A DNA stretch of 64,000 nucleotides from Arthrobacter_B citreus (GTDB taxonomy: Bacteria; Actinomycetota; Actinomycetes; Actinomycetales; Micrococcaceae), in NCBI RefSeq assembly GCF_042429235.1, contig NZ_JBHMBA010000002.1; one strand, 5' to 3'. Of this stretch, positions 24,279-32,583 are shown piece by piece (within the stretch, counting starts at the first letter, position 1; every line of letters starts with the position of its first letter). The position numbers and the translations under genes are program-made. The notes beneath the pieces were generated by a model that was not told where the DNA came from, made no database searches, and worked only from the letters and a program-made list of their open reading frames with translations.

Positions 24279-25619
24279 TTAACCAGCGTTCGAGCGTTCC
24301 TCGTGTTTGCGTCCCGCCCGGGCCGCCAGGAACAGCAGGGATCCGACCACGATGTAGGCGGCGGCGCCGAGCCAGATGATCCCGGTCTGCTGCGAGAGGA
24401 GTGCGATGCTCGCAATGATCGCGAGGACCGGCAGAATCCGTGGGGCGCTGAAGTGGTCGTGGTCCACTTTGTCCTTTTTCAGGACGAGGACGCTGACGTT
24501 GGCGGAAAGGAACACCAGAAGCAGGAGCAGCACGGTGGTCTCGGCAAGTGTGGCGACGTTTCCCACGAGGGTAAGGATGATCGTCAATCCGGCAACAACA
24601 ACAATGGAGACCCAGGGGGTGCGGCGGCCCGGAAGCACCCGGGCGAAGGCGCGGGGCAGCAGTTCCGCCTCAGCCAAGCCGTAGCCGACGCGGCTGGCCA
24701 TAACCATGAACAGCAGTGCTCCGTTGGCAATGGCGATCAGGGCGATGATGCTGAAGAGTCCGGGCGGGATTCCGACGCCGCTGGCGGCAACGACGTCGAG
24801 CAGGGGCCCCGTGGACTCGGCGAGTTCGGCCGGAGGCAGGACGATCACCGCCCCCAGAGCGATGAGGAGATACACGACGCCGGCGGTGCAGATGGCACCG
24901 AACAGTGCGCGGGGGTAAGCCTTGGAGGGGTTGCGCACTTCCTCGGCCATGTTTGCCGCCGCCTCGAAACCAAGGAAAGAGAAAAAGGCGACGATCGATG
25001 CCGCGAAGGCGCCTTGGAAGGGCGGTACATCCGGGGCGAACTCAAGGAGCCGGGAAGGTTCGCCGTTGCCGGAGGCGAAGACGATGGCGCAGACGACGAT
25101 GACGATGACGAGACCGGATACCTCGATGATGGAAGCTAAGAGGTTCGCCGCGAGGGACTCCTTGACGCCGCGAAGGTTGATCAGGGTCAGCAGGATGATG
25201 AACACGATCGCTGCGGGGGCCGACGGCACATCGATGAGTGCGGTGAGGTAGTCGCCCGCGAAGGCGTTCGCGAGGGCAGCGGCCGTGGTGATTCCTGAGG
25301 CCATCATCAGGAAGCCAACGAGGAAGGACACGTAGGGGATGCCGAAGGCCCGGTCGGCATAGCGCGCGGCTCCCCCGGCGTGCGGGTATTTGGTGATCAG
25401 CTCCGCGTAGGTTGCGGCGGTAAGCAGTGCGACGACCAGTGCAATCAGGAGGGGTATCCAGATTGCGCCACCGACGTCGGACGCCATGGTGCCCACGAGG
25501 GTGTAGATGCCGGCACCGAGGGTGTCGCCCACGATAAACGCGAAGAGCAGGGGCACGCCGATTGCCCGCTTCAGTCCGGTTTGTGGTTTTGATGTGGCCG
25601 TGCCGGGATCTTTCGTCAT
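24279..25619 (-). CDS. APC family amino-acid permease
   Basis: Polytopic transporter of 446 residues with twelve predicted membrane segments. The first, FAFIVGDTLGAGIYTLVG, carries the conserved G-x-G substrate-binding stretch of the APC superfamily. FFSFLGFEAAANMAEEVRNP near residue 225 is the family signature in segment 6 and the following loop. It most resembles cationic-amino-acid or general APC carriers; substrate unknown. The ATG at 25619 (MTKDPGTATS) is chosen over an in-frame GTG at 25658; neither has a strong ribosome binding site. Confidence 0.92.
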   Translation of the reverse strand: MTKDPGTATSKPQTGLKRAIGVPLLFAFIVGDTLGAGIYTLVGTMASDVGGAIWIPLLIALVVALLTAATYAELITKYPHAGGAARYADRAFGIPYVSFLVGFLMMASGITTAAALANAFAGDYLTALIDVPSAPAAIVFIILLTLINLRGVKESLAANLLASIIEVSGLVIVIVVCAIVFASGNGEPSRLLEFAPDVPPFQGAFAASIVAFFSFLGFEAAANMAEEVRNPSKAYPRALFGAICTAGVVYLLIALGAVIVLPPAELAESTGPLLDVVAASGVGIPPGLFSIIALIAIANGALLFMVMASRVGYGLAEAELLPRAFARVLPGRRTPWVSIVVVAGLTIILTLVGNVATLAETTVLLLLLVFLSANVSVLVLKKDKVDHDHFSAPRILPVLAIIASIALLSQQTGIIWLGAAAYIVVGSLLFLAARAGRKHEERSNAG

Positions 25620-25718
25620 TGGGCCATTGGATTCCGTTTGCCGTCCCTGCGCAAGCACTTGGGCGAAATCAAGTGCACTAAATATTTATTGCCGCCGGCA
25701 GCCGAAAATTCCCTGGGA

Positions 25719-25757
25719 TTCTCAGCGAAGGGCTACGGGGAGGCCTTCTCCTGAGAA
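25719..25757. other. inverted repeat between permease and acetyltransferase
   Basis: TTCTCAG (25719-25725) pairs with CTGAGAA (25751-25757), and inside it GAAGG (25727-25731) pairs with CCTTC (25744-25748), around a 12-base loop. No T-run follows, so it is not a standard terminator. It lies in the divergent promoter region and may be a regulatory structure or chance. Confidence 0.3.
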
Positions 25758-25843
25758 GCGCGCGCTGCCGTGCCTCGAACACGTTACGGCTCCATGCAGT
25801 CATTTCCACAGCCTGGCTGCCGCGGGACCTAGGCTGAGTCACA

Positions 25844-26407
25844 ATGAGAGAGACTGAGCACGGCATTAACTACGTCCGGTTCGAGAATGTTGCACCGGAG
25901 GATATTTGGGCTGAGATCGTGAGCCTCTTTGTCATGACTTTCGCAGCCCCTCCCTACAATGAAGCACCTGAGGAACTCCAGAGTATTGCTCAGTGGGGTC
26001 CCGCAGCACTTGCCGGTCCTGGCGGTCGGCTTGTCGCGGCAAGGCACGAGGGGCGCGTGATCGGCTTTGCGTTATCGCAGCGGCTTGACCAGGACAGCTC
26101 CTGGCTGCGGCGGCTCGACGCGATGGCACTAACGCCGGAGGCGGTTTTCTCGCCGTCGGAAACCGTTATTGTCCAGGAACTTGCTGTCGACGAGAGCTTT
26201 CGAAGCCGCGGGATAGCCAAACAATGCATCCGGGAGCTCCTCTCGGACCGCCTCGAACAGGATGCCGTCCTGGGGGTTTTCGGTCAGGCATCCCGGGTCC
26301 GGGAAATGTATGGGCACTGGGGTTTTTCGGAGCTTGGCACCTCCCCGATATACGGCGGAAGCGTGACCCTGCATGCCTTGCACCACAAGCTTCCCTGGCC
26401 TGCCTAG
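25844..26407 (+). CDS. GNAT family N-acetyltransferase
   Basis: Acyltransferase of 187 residues. The core strand VIVQELAVDESFRSRGIAKQ near residues 105-125 carries the acetyl-CoA loop (RSRGIA), and MYGHWGFSELG near the end is the usual C-terminal motif. AARHEGRVIGFAL is an earlier strand. The substrate is unknown. The ATG at 25844 begins MRETEHGINY. It is convergent with the methyltransferase gene and divergent from the permease. Confidence 0.85.
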   Translation: MRETEHGINYVRFENVAPEDIWAEIVSLFVMTFAAPPYNEAPEELQSIAQWGPAALAGPGGRLVAARHEGRVIGFALSQRLDQDSSWLRRLDAMALTPEAVFSPSETVIVQELAVDESFRSRGIAKQCIRELLSDRLEQDAVLGVFGQASRVREMYGHWGFSELGTSPIYGGSVTLHALHHKLPWPA

Positions 26408-26473
26408 TCCTCCAGTTTGTTCGTGGGAACGCCCGCGTGTGTGCATGCCAGGCGATGATGGGTTGCCGTGGAC

Positions 26474-27247
26474 TCACCCCCTGAGGCAGAAATAGGCCAT
26501 CCCGAGTACGCCCCGATAGCCCTCTTCATACGCAGCGCGCTGCTCCTCGTAGTGCCGGCGGACCTGCCCTGCGGCGGGATGGCGGGCATCGTGCGCTTCC
26601 AGCCAACGGGCATACCTGTCGCGATACCCGGCCTCGAAGACGTCCCACTCCTGAAGGCTTGCGTGGTCGTCGTCCACCACCTCGAAACCAGCGGCGCGGA
26701 TCTGCTCACGCAACGCATCGGCTCTCAGATACTCATCGTCACGTCCGGCCAGGGGCGCGGTGGCAGCAGGATGCGGTGTTGCTGACCAGACCGCTTCGCC
26801 GTAGACGAGTCGGCCGCCGGGCAGGACCAGTGCCCGAAGGGCGCGCAGGGCTGCCGCGTAATCGAGCGGCTGTGCGTCCTCCACCGGCGGTCCCCAGATC
26901 TGGCTCGCGCCGATGCAGATGACAGCGTCTGCTCGGAGGTCATGGGCTTCCAACCCCGGCATCAAGTCAAATGTCACTCTGTTGAGCAGCCCACGGGTCA
27001 GTGCCTGTTGCCTCGCCCGGTCGATGGATGCGGACGCACTGTCCACCCCGTGTCCCCGAGCCTGCGGGGCCGACGCCACAACCCGAAGCAGCAATTCTCC
27101 CCATCCGCACCCCATGTCCAGAACCTCAGCCGGCACCGGGTCGGACAGGAACGCCACAAGGTGAGCGGCACGTTCCTCGGAAAGCGGGGTGAGCCAGGTC
27201 AGGGACTCATACAGGGGCGGGAGCTGATATGAAGCATCGGCGGTCAT
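26474..27247 (-). CDS. class I SAM-dependent methyltransferase
   Basis: Soluble methyltransferase of 257 residues. Motif I, VLDMGCGWGE, is at residues 43-51; motif II carries the acidic residue in GHGVDSASASI; and ADAVICIGASQIWG is motif IV. LVLPGGRLVYGE is the post-motif strand. The ATG at 27247 (MTADASYQL) is the natural start. The substrate cannot be inferred: the neighbours (acetyltransferase, membrane protein with GntR) give no pathway. Confidence 0.88.
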   Translation of the reverse strand: MTADASYQLPPLYESLTWLTPLSEERAAHLVAFLSDPVPAEVLDMGCGWGELLLRVVASAPQARGHGVDSASASIDRARQQALTRGLLNRVTFDLMPGLEAHDLRADAVICIGASQIWGPPVEDAQPLDYAAALRALRALVLPGGRLVYGEAVWSATPHPAATAPLAGRDDEYLRADALREQIRAAGFEVVDDDHASLQEWDVFEAGYRDRYARWLEAHDARHPAAGQVRRHYEEQRAAYEEGYRGVLGMAYFCLRG

Positions 27248-27334
27248 TGCACGATACTGCCACGCCTCGCACACGTGCTGGGGATATCCGCTTGTCCAAC
27301 AGCGGATCCCTCAACGGACGGCAAGTCCGCGGTG

Positions 27335-28330
27335 CTAATGCGTCGTGTGGTGCCTTGCTGCTTGGGCGTTGAAGAGGGCTGCTGCAGTTGAGGCATCGGT
27401 GGTGGTGACGGTCAGACTGTAGCCATTCGGTCCATGAACACGGAGGGCTTCTCCGTTCCGGAATATCAGACCGATGGAGCTGGATCCTCCTACCCGGATG
27501 CCCCAACCGAGGAACTCGGACCGCCCTTGGACGGTGACTGCTTCGGCAGTCGTTCCCGGTGTGGCCGGTGCCGTAAAACGGCCAAGGCCCAGGAGGGTAG
27601 TGCAGGCGAGGCCCTTGTGATCGACGGTGACGGTCCACCGCCCGGTGACGATGCCAAGTGCCAGCAGAATTCCGCCGGCGATCGCAAGGCCCCAGAGCGG
27701 CGTCGTAATGCCGAGGATGATGAGCATCAGCCCTGCCGCACCTCCGCCGAGCAGGCAGACCCAGGCGGTGGTGCTGGTGGTCCAGACCGCGATTTCGTTC
27801 GGCCCCAGTTCAAGGGGCGGAGTCGGCGTGGCCCCTGCGGTTGGGGCAGCCAGGGGGCGTCCGCCGGCGACGAGGGCTGCGAGGATGCCGTAGGCGAGAC
27901 TGAGGGCTGCCGTCAGGCCCATCATCATGCCCGGATCCGGGGCAAGCAACGGATCGGTGAGCCCGACTTGACCGCTCAGCATGACGGGCAGCGACGAGGC
28001 AGTGAAAACGGCGATCCCCGTGAGTGCGGCAATGGACAGACGGCGTCCCCATCCGGTGAGCTTTCCAGACCACTTCAGGAACACCAGAAAGATCAGTGCC
28101 GCAGCAGAAGGGCCGGCGAGGGAGAGAATTCCCGTCCAGAGCGACGCGACGGTGATGACCTCGTGCGTCGACCAGTCCCACTTTTGAGCGACGGAGGAGG
28201 GCAGCTGACTGCTCCATCCGAGGGAAAGAACCAGGGAACCCAGGAGCACTCCGGCTGCCGGGAGGAACACTCCGAGCCAGAAGCGGGGGTCGGGTTCGGG
28301 CGCCGGGCTGCGTGTGGTGTCCATCGTCAT
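27335..28330 (-). CDS. membrane protein controlled by YtrA-type GntR
   Basis: Membrane protein of 331 residues with about six hydrophobic segments in the first 240 residues and a soluble C-terminal beta-rich domain (from about WTVTVDHKGLACTT). The early part (LGWSSQLPSSVAQKWDW) resembles DUF1648-type proteins. Its ATG at 28330 overlaps the stop of the GntR gene (ATGA), so the two are translated together, a common arrangement for YtrA-subfamily regulators and membrane proteins. Function unknown. Confidence 0.82.
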   Translation of the reverse strand: MTMDTTRSPAPEPDPRFWLGVFLPAAGVLLGSLVLSLGWSSQLPSSVAQKWDWSTHEVITVASLWTGILSLAGPSAAALIFLVFLKWSGKLTGWGRRLSIAALTGIAVFTASSLPVMLSGQVGLTDPLLAPDPGMMMGLTAALSLAYGILAALVAGGRPLAAPTAGATPTPPLELGPNEIAVWTTSTTAWVCLLGGGAAGLMLIILGITTPLWGLAIAGGILLALGIVTGRWTVTVDHKGLACTTLLGLGRFTAPATPGTTAEAVTVQGRSEFLGWGIRVGGSSSIGLIFRNGEALRVHGPNGYSLTVTTTDASTAAALFNAQAARHHTTH

Positions 28331-28695
28331 GAGGCTCTTCCTTTATCGAGTCGTTGGCGAAATAACGCGAGTGCAGTCTCGCTCGACAGCCCCAGCTCTG
28401 CGAGCTGCCGGGCTGCCTCATCGAGGATCCGGGTGGCCTGCTCACGGGTAGCCGTTTCCGGTGCCCTGACGACGGCGCCGCGTCCCCGACGCAACTCGAT
28501 CAAGCCGTGGTCGCGCAGATCCTGATAGGCGTGCAGGACAGTATGCAGGCTCACGCCCAACGATTGGCCGAGCGCTTTCGCTGCGGGCAGCCGTTCCCCG
28601 TCAACGAGTGAGCCCTCAATAATTCCCTGGCGGATCGCATCGGCAATCTGCGCGTGGAGAGGAGACGCGTTGTCTGGCGTCAGGCGGATCAGCAT
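28327..28695 (-). CDS. GntR family regulator, YtrA subfamily
   Basis: Short GntR regulator of 122 residues: a winged helix-turn-helix at residues 5-75 (HAQIADAIRQGIIEG, LPAAKALGQSLGVSLHTVLH, GLIELRRGRGAVV) and a short helical dimerisation tail. Lack of a large effector domain defines the YtrA type. A perfect minus-strand TATAAT (28710-28715) lies only 14 bases before the ATG, so the mRNA leader must be very short. GGAGG abuts the start codon with one base between. It probably represses its own operon. Confidence 0.88.
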   Translation of the reverse strand: MLIRLTPDNASPLHAQIADAIRQGIIEGSLVDGERLPAAKALGQSLGVSLHTVLHAYQDLRDHGLIELRRGRGAVVRAPETATREQATRILDEAARQLAELGLSSETALALFRQRLDKGRAS

Positions 28696-28709
28696 GCCTC
28701 CATCGTATT

Positions 28710-28715
28710 ATTATA
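28710..28715 (-). promoter_or_regulatory. -10 box TATAAT of the gntR operon
   Basis: Perfect TATAAT on the minus strand, in an AT-rich segment unusual for this genome. The nearby ATAGCTAT palindrome (about 28730-28737) may belong to an autoregulatory operator. No canonical -35 is clear. Confidence 0.5.
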
Positions 28716-28742
28716 TTTTGACCATAACAATAGCTATAAGCC

Positions 28743-29198
28743 TTATGTTCCGCCGCCGATAAACCGGTGCCCAGCGATGCCGACAGCGGTTATGGCTGCG
28801 ACGGCACGGATCGTGTTCGCCGCAGTCCAGCGGCGATGATAGGCCGGCCAGAACGCAGCCCCTTCTTGGTCCAGCCGACGGTTGAGAGGAACGTTTACCC
28901 CCAGGGTGACCGCTGTGCTGGCAAGAGAGGCTCCGGCTAAGGCGAGATCACCCATGTCGTTGTGGCGAAGAGAAGTCACCGCCACCCCGAGCGCCGTGAT
29001 GGCGGCGGCACCGAAGATCACAATGAACGGGCCACGTTCGGCTGCTCGGTTAATGGCGACCATCGTGGTGGTCGCCGCCTGGTCGCCGCTTCGCCGCAGC
29101 GCCGGCATTACCATCACCGAGAAAGCCGTATAAACGCCGCCGACAAGTGCCGCCCCAACAACTGCAGCGACCTGCATCATGTCCATAAGAATCGTCAT
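28743..29198 (-). CDS. DUF1772 family membrane protein
   Basis: Membrane protein of 151 residues with four predicted segments. AALVGGVYTAFSVMVMPALRR near residue 12 and the later FWPAYHRRWTAANTIRA are typical of DUF1772 (anthrone-oxygenase-like) proteins. The family is usually of unknown function in bacteria. I chose the ATG at 29198 (MTILMDMMQ) over earlier in-frame codons. It is divergent from an AraC-type gene, the common pairing for this family, so that regulator probably controls it. Confidence 0.85.
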   Translation of the reverse strand: MTILMDMMQVAAVVGAALVGGVYTAFSVMVMPALRRSGDQAATTTMVAINRAAERGPFIVIFGAAAITALGVAVTSLRHNDMGDLALAGASLASTAVTLGVNVPLNRRLDQEGAAFWPAYHRRWTAANTIRAVAAITAVGIAGHRFIGGGT

Positions 29199-29278
29199 GC
29201 ATCCACTAAACCGGCGTGCCGCCAGACGCCCAATGCCCATAAGTCAGCAAACCCTTCGTCATCATCTACTCTTCTGGA

Positions 29279-30073
29279 ATGGACCCGCTGACCCATTTCC
29301 TTGACGGCCCTCGAGCTGCCCGCGCTTTCGCCCTTGCGGTGCAGATGAGCGCGCCCTGGGGTATCACGGTCCGCGACAAAGCGGCGTTGACCGTCCTCGC
29401 CGTGACGCAGGGTGAGGCCTGCGTTGACGGGGTTCTGCTCGGGAAAGGGGACGTTGTCCTTGTCCGCGGGCCAGAACCGTACGAGGTAACCGATGCGGCC
29501 GGCCGCGTCCCGACTTTCGACATCGGCCCAGGACAGCTTTGCACCACCGACGACGGACACGACGTTCGTGACCAATTGCGCCACGGTATTCGGCGGTGGG
29601 GTAACGCGGAGGACGGTGAAACATCGCTTCTCGTGGGAACCTACGAACGCCCCGATCAGGCCGGCGGCATCGTTGCCCGCTCCCTGCCCCGACTCGCCGT
29701 CGTCCGGCGGGAAAACGCTGACAGCACCCTCGTGGAACTGCTGGCCCGCGAACTCACTCACGATGGTCCTGCCGCGCAGGTCGTCGTCGACCGCCTCCTG
29801 GATGTCCTCGTGGTCAGTACTATCCGCACCTGGTTCGATATCCCTGGTTCTTCAGCGGGATCTGCGTGGATGGCCTGTGATGATCCCGTCGTCATCAGTG
29901 CGCTCCTCCTGCAGGGGCCGGACACCATCACCATCTCGCAGATCGCCCATGCTGTTGGCTATACCAATGCCTACTCCTTCAGCACCGCCTTCAAGCGCTG
30001 TCTGGGCACCACGCCGACTGAGTTCCGTCACCGAAAACCTGTGCTGTCCGACGGGATGCCGGGCGGGCTGTAG
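29279..30073 (+). CDS. AraC-type regulator with one HTH apparently deleted
   Basis: Regulator of 264 residues with an N-terminal cupin sensor domain (residues 1-180) and a C-terminal AraC DNA-binding region. AraC proteins carry two helix-turn-helix motifs in about 100 residues. Here the sequence passes from DDPVVISAL directly to LLQGPDTITISQIAHAVG, so only the second motif (ending YSFSTAFKRCLGTTPTEFR) is present. About 45 residues, including the first motif, are missing in frame near 29898-29912. The frame is otherwise intact. DNA binding may be weakened or lost. Divergent DUF1772 gene is the expected target. Confidence 0.85.
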   Translation: MDPLTHFLDGPRAARAFALAVQMSAPWGITVRDKAALTVLAVTQGEACVDGVLLGKGDVVLVRGPEPYEVTDAAGRVPTFDIGPGQLCTTDDGHDVRDQLRHGIRRWGNAEDGETSLLVGTYERPDQAGGIVARSLPRLAVVRRENADSTLVELLARELTHDGPAAQVVVDRLLDVLVVSTIRTWFDIPGSSAGSAWMACDDPVVISALLLQGPDTITISQIAHAVGYTNAYSFSTAFKRCLGTTPTEFRHRKPVLSDGMPGGL

Positions 30074-30089
30074 AGCCTCAGGGCGCGGC

Positions 30090-30899
30090 TCAGAACTGAT
30101 CGGCATGCTGGCTTGCCCACTGGGCGAAGGTTCGTGCAGGGCGTCCGGTTACCTCTTCGACAGTGGGCAGGATCGTGTCGGCGGCCCCTGGCGGGTTGGT
30201 TGCCAGCTGGATGCCGAACTCGACGTAGTCCTCGTCGTAACCATAGCCACGAAGCCGCTCGCGCTCCGCCTCCTCACTCAATGGCACGAACGTGATTGGC
30301 TCGCCGGTTGCCTCGGCGAGCAGGCGGGTTCGCTGAGCCGGGGTGAGTGCCTCCGGTCCGGTCAGCGGATAGGCCCTGCCTCCGTGCCCGTCTGTGGTAA
30401 GCGCCTTGGCTGCGACGGCGGCGATGTCAGCTTCGTGCACGACGGCGCTGGGGTAGTTGGCGAGCATGGAGACCGTGCGTGTGGCACGGACCTCGGGTGC
30501 GAAATCGAGCGCGTTGCCCATGAACTCGGCCGGTTGCACGATGGTCCAGCTGATGGAGCTGCCCTTCAGGGCTTCCTCGACGCCGGTCGGCGACCAGCCG
30601 CCCAGGACCGAGGCCCGCCTGATGCCCGACCGCTCGGCGAGCCGGACGATCTCCGTTCCGTTGGTGAGATCCTCCCCCTCGCCGCCGAAAGTGATCAGGT
30701 GGATGGCGTCCATGCCCTCGAACGCCGCTTCAAGGCTGTTGATGTCAGTCAGGTCCCCTGCTATCGCCTCGATTCCGGCGGGCAGCTCGGCGCTGGCGGG
30801 GTTGCGGGTGAGCGCGCGGACCGTGTGCCCGGACCCGTGAAGCTGAGCTGCGAGGTGGCGCCCGACCTTGCCGGTGGCTCCGGTGACGAGAATGCGCAT
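30090..30899 (-). CDS. NmrA-like NAD(P)-binding protein
   Basis: Atypical short-chain dehydrogenase of 269 residues. MRILVTGATGKVGRHLAAQL is the N-terminal Rossmann strand with the GxxGxxG motif at residues 7-13. AIAGDLTD and the following helix are family features. It lacks the catalytic YxxxK pair of classical SDRs, so it may act as a redox sensor or quinone-type reductase, as NmrA/QOR2 relatives do. The ATG at 30899 has AAAGGA eight bases upstream. It is convergent with the AraC-type gene. Confidence 0.88.
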   Translation of the reverse strand: MRILVTGATGKVGRHLAAQLHGSGHTVRALTRNPASAELPAGIEAIAGDLTDINSLEAAFEGMDAIHLITFGGEGEDLTNGTEIVRLAERSGIRRASVLGGWSPTGVEEALKGSSISWTIVQPAEFMGNALDFAPEVRATRTVSMLANYPSAVVHEADIAAVAAKALTTDGHGGRAYPLTGPEALTPAQRTRLLAEATGEPITFVPLSEEAERERLRGYGYDEDYVEFGIQLATNPPGAADTILPTVEEVTGRPARTFAQWASQHADQF

Positions 30900-31024
30900 G
30901 GGGCGGGTCCTTTCATAGGGTTCCTGTTTGTCCTGCCGATGACCAGTGGTTTCCATCGTGGCAGGGCTTGTGGACAGGAGCTGTCCTCAAGGCCACTTGG
31001 CCCTTCAGCTTTCCGCCCCGGGAT

Positions 31025-31501
31025 TCAGGTGCCCGCAGCTGCCCCACTCAGCCGGCGGATCAGCTCATCCAGAACCTGTACCTGCCCCTTGACCAGCTTG
31101 GTGCGGGCGGCGGACTCCGGGAACCAGCCGGCGTCGTCGATCTCCGGATACTCCCGCAGCTTCCCCGAGCCCGGCGGCCACTCCAGCGCGAAGGTATTAC
31201 TCTCGATCCGGTCCGGAGCGAACCCGGCCTCCGCGGCGAACACGGTAATCGACTTTTTCGTGGACTGACGGAAGGTGCCCAGCAACGCGTACTCGGCGTC
31301 GGGCGCCGGAGAACCCATTTCCTCGCCGAACTCACGCAGGGCAGCCGTCAGCGGCTCCTCGCCTTCCAGGTATTCCCCCTTGGGAATCGACCAGGCATGG
31401 GTATCCTTCCGGGCCCAGAACGGCCCGCCCATGTGTCCGATCCACACTTCCAGTCCGGCAGCCGTACGCCGGTACAGCAGGATTCCAGCACTGGTAATCA
31501 A
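31025..31501 (-). CDS. NUDIX hydrolase
   Basis: Hydrolase of 158 residues that would cleave a nucleoside diphosphate linked to another group. The Nudix box at residues 42-64 is complete: Gly42, Glu48, Arg56-Glu57, Glu60-Glu61 and Gly63 fit the GX5EX7REUXEEXGU pattern. The context resembles the diadenosine-polyphosphate or housecleaning type, which is not certain. It is divergent from the exonuclease gene, 141 bases away. Confidence 0.93.
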   Translation of the reverse strand: MITSAGILLYRRTAAGLEVWIGHMGGPFWARKDTHAWSIPKGEYLEGEEPLTAALREFGEEMGSPAPDAEYALLGTFRQSTKKSITVFAAEAGFAPDRIESNTFALEWPPGSGKLREYPEIDDAGWFPESAARTKLVKGQVQVLDELIRRLSGAAAGT

Positions 31502-31642
31502 AAGGGTCCTTCCCGGCCGCGGTGAAACGCTCCCAGCCTAGGCGACGTCCTCCCCCGCGGCGACCGGCGGCGGCCAAAAGCGAACCACAAGCCGACAGCG
31601 GGCATGCTCCCGGCGCCGCACAATTCATGCGAGGATCGGCGT

Positions 31643-32581
31643 ATGTCTCCGCGCCTGATGCTGCTCGATACCGCGTCCCTGTACTTCCGCGCCTTCTATG
31701 GCGTGCCGGATACGATCCGCCGCAGCGACGGCACCCCGGTCAACGCCGTCCGCGGCCTGCTGGACATGATCGCCCGGCTCACCACCGACTACCAGGCGAC
31801 CCATCTGATCGCTTGCTGGGACGATGACTGGCGACCCCAGTGGCGGGTGGATCTGCTGCCCACCTACAAAACACACCGGGTCGCTGAGGTGGTGGAAACC
31901 GGGCCCGACGTCGAGGTGGTCCCGGATCCGCTGGAGGCGCAGATCCCGATGATCCTGCGCACGCTGGAACTGGCCGGCGTCGCCGTCGTCGGCGCTCCCG
32001 ACCATGAGGCCGACGACGTGATCGGCACCTACGCCAGCTCCGCGGACCTGCCGGTGGACGTGGTGACCGGTGACCGTGACCTGTTCCAGTTGATCGATGA
32101 CAACCGGGACGTTCGCGTGATTTACACCGCCCGCGGCATGAAGAACCTGGATGTGCTGACGGAGGCGTCCATTGTCGAAAAGTACCGGGTGCTGCCGGTG
32201 CAGTATGCGGACTACGCCACGCTGCGCGGAGATGCCTCCGACGGTTTGCCCGGCGTCTCCGGAATTGGCGAAAAGACGGCGGCGTCGCTGCTGGGCGAGT
32301 ACGGTTCGCTCGAGTCGCTGCTGGCCGCCGCTGAGGATCCGGAGAGCGGATTGTCCGCTTCGATGCGGGTGAAGCTCACAGCGGCAGCCGACTACCTGGC
32401 GGTGGCCCCGACCGTGGTCCGGGTGGTCCGCGACCTGGATGTGCCCACGCTCGACGACGCCGGCGCCCAGCTGCGTCCGATCACCGGAGACGCGCGGGCC
32501 GAACTGGAGAAGCTGGGCAAGGAATGGAATCTGGGCGGCTCGGTCACCCGGCTGCTGGAAGCGTTTGACCGTTTGACGTGA
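31643..32581 (+). CDS. 5'-3' exonuclease (PolA N-domain/FEN type)
   Basis: Single-domain flap exonuclease of 312 residues, homologous to the N-terminal domain of DNA polymerase I. It acts on RNA primers and flaps in replication and repair. Metal-binding motifs are LLDTASLYFRAF at residue 6, DHEADDVIG near 118-126 and VTGDRDLFQL near 140. The helix-hairpin-helix motif LPGVSGIGEKTAASLLGEYG follows near 200. GAGG eight bases upstream supports the ATG at 31643. The stop is three bases from that of the convergent dehydrogenase gene. Confidence 0.95.
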   Translation: MSPRLMLLDTASLYFRAFYGVPDTIRRSDGTPVNAVRGLLDMIARLTTDYQATHLIACWDDDWRPQWRVDLLPTYKTHRVAEVVETGPDVEVVPDPLEAQIPMILRTLELAGVAVVGAPDHEADDVIGTYASSADLPVDVVTGDRDLFQLIDDNRDVRVIYTARGMKNLDVLTEASIVEKYRVLPVQYADYATLRGDASDGLPGVSGIGEKTAASLLGEYGSLESLLAAAEDPESGLSASMRVKLTAAADYLAVAPTVVRVVRDLDVPTLDDAGAQLRPITGDARAELEKLGKEWNLGGSVTRLLEAFDRLT

Positions 32582-32583
32582 TC

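Noticed and set aside
29493..31268. 591-codon plus-strand open frame
   Set aside because: It runs through the AraC-type gene and the opposite-strand NmrA-like and NUDIX genes in the wrong frames. Composition is Ser/Arg-rich without any domain; a GC-rich shadow.
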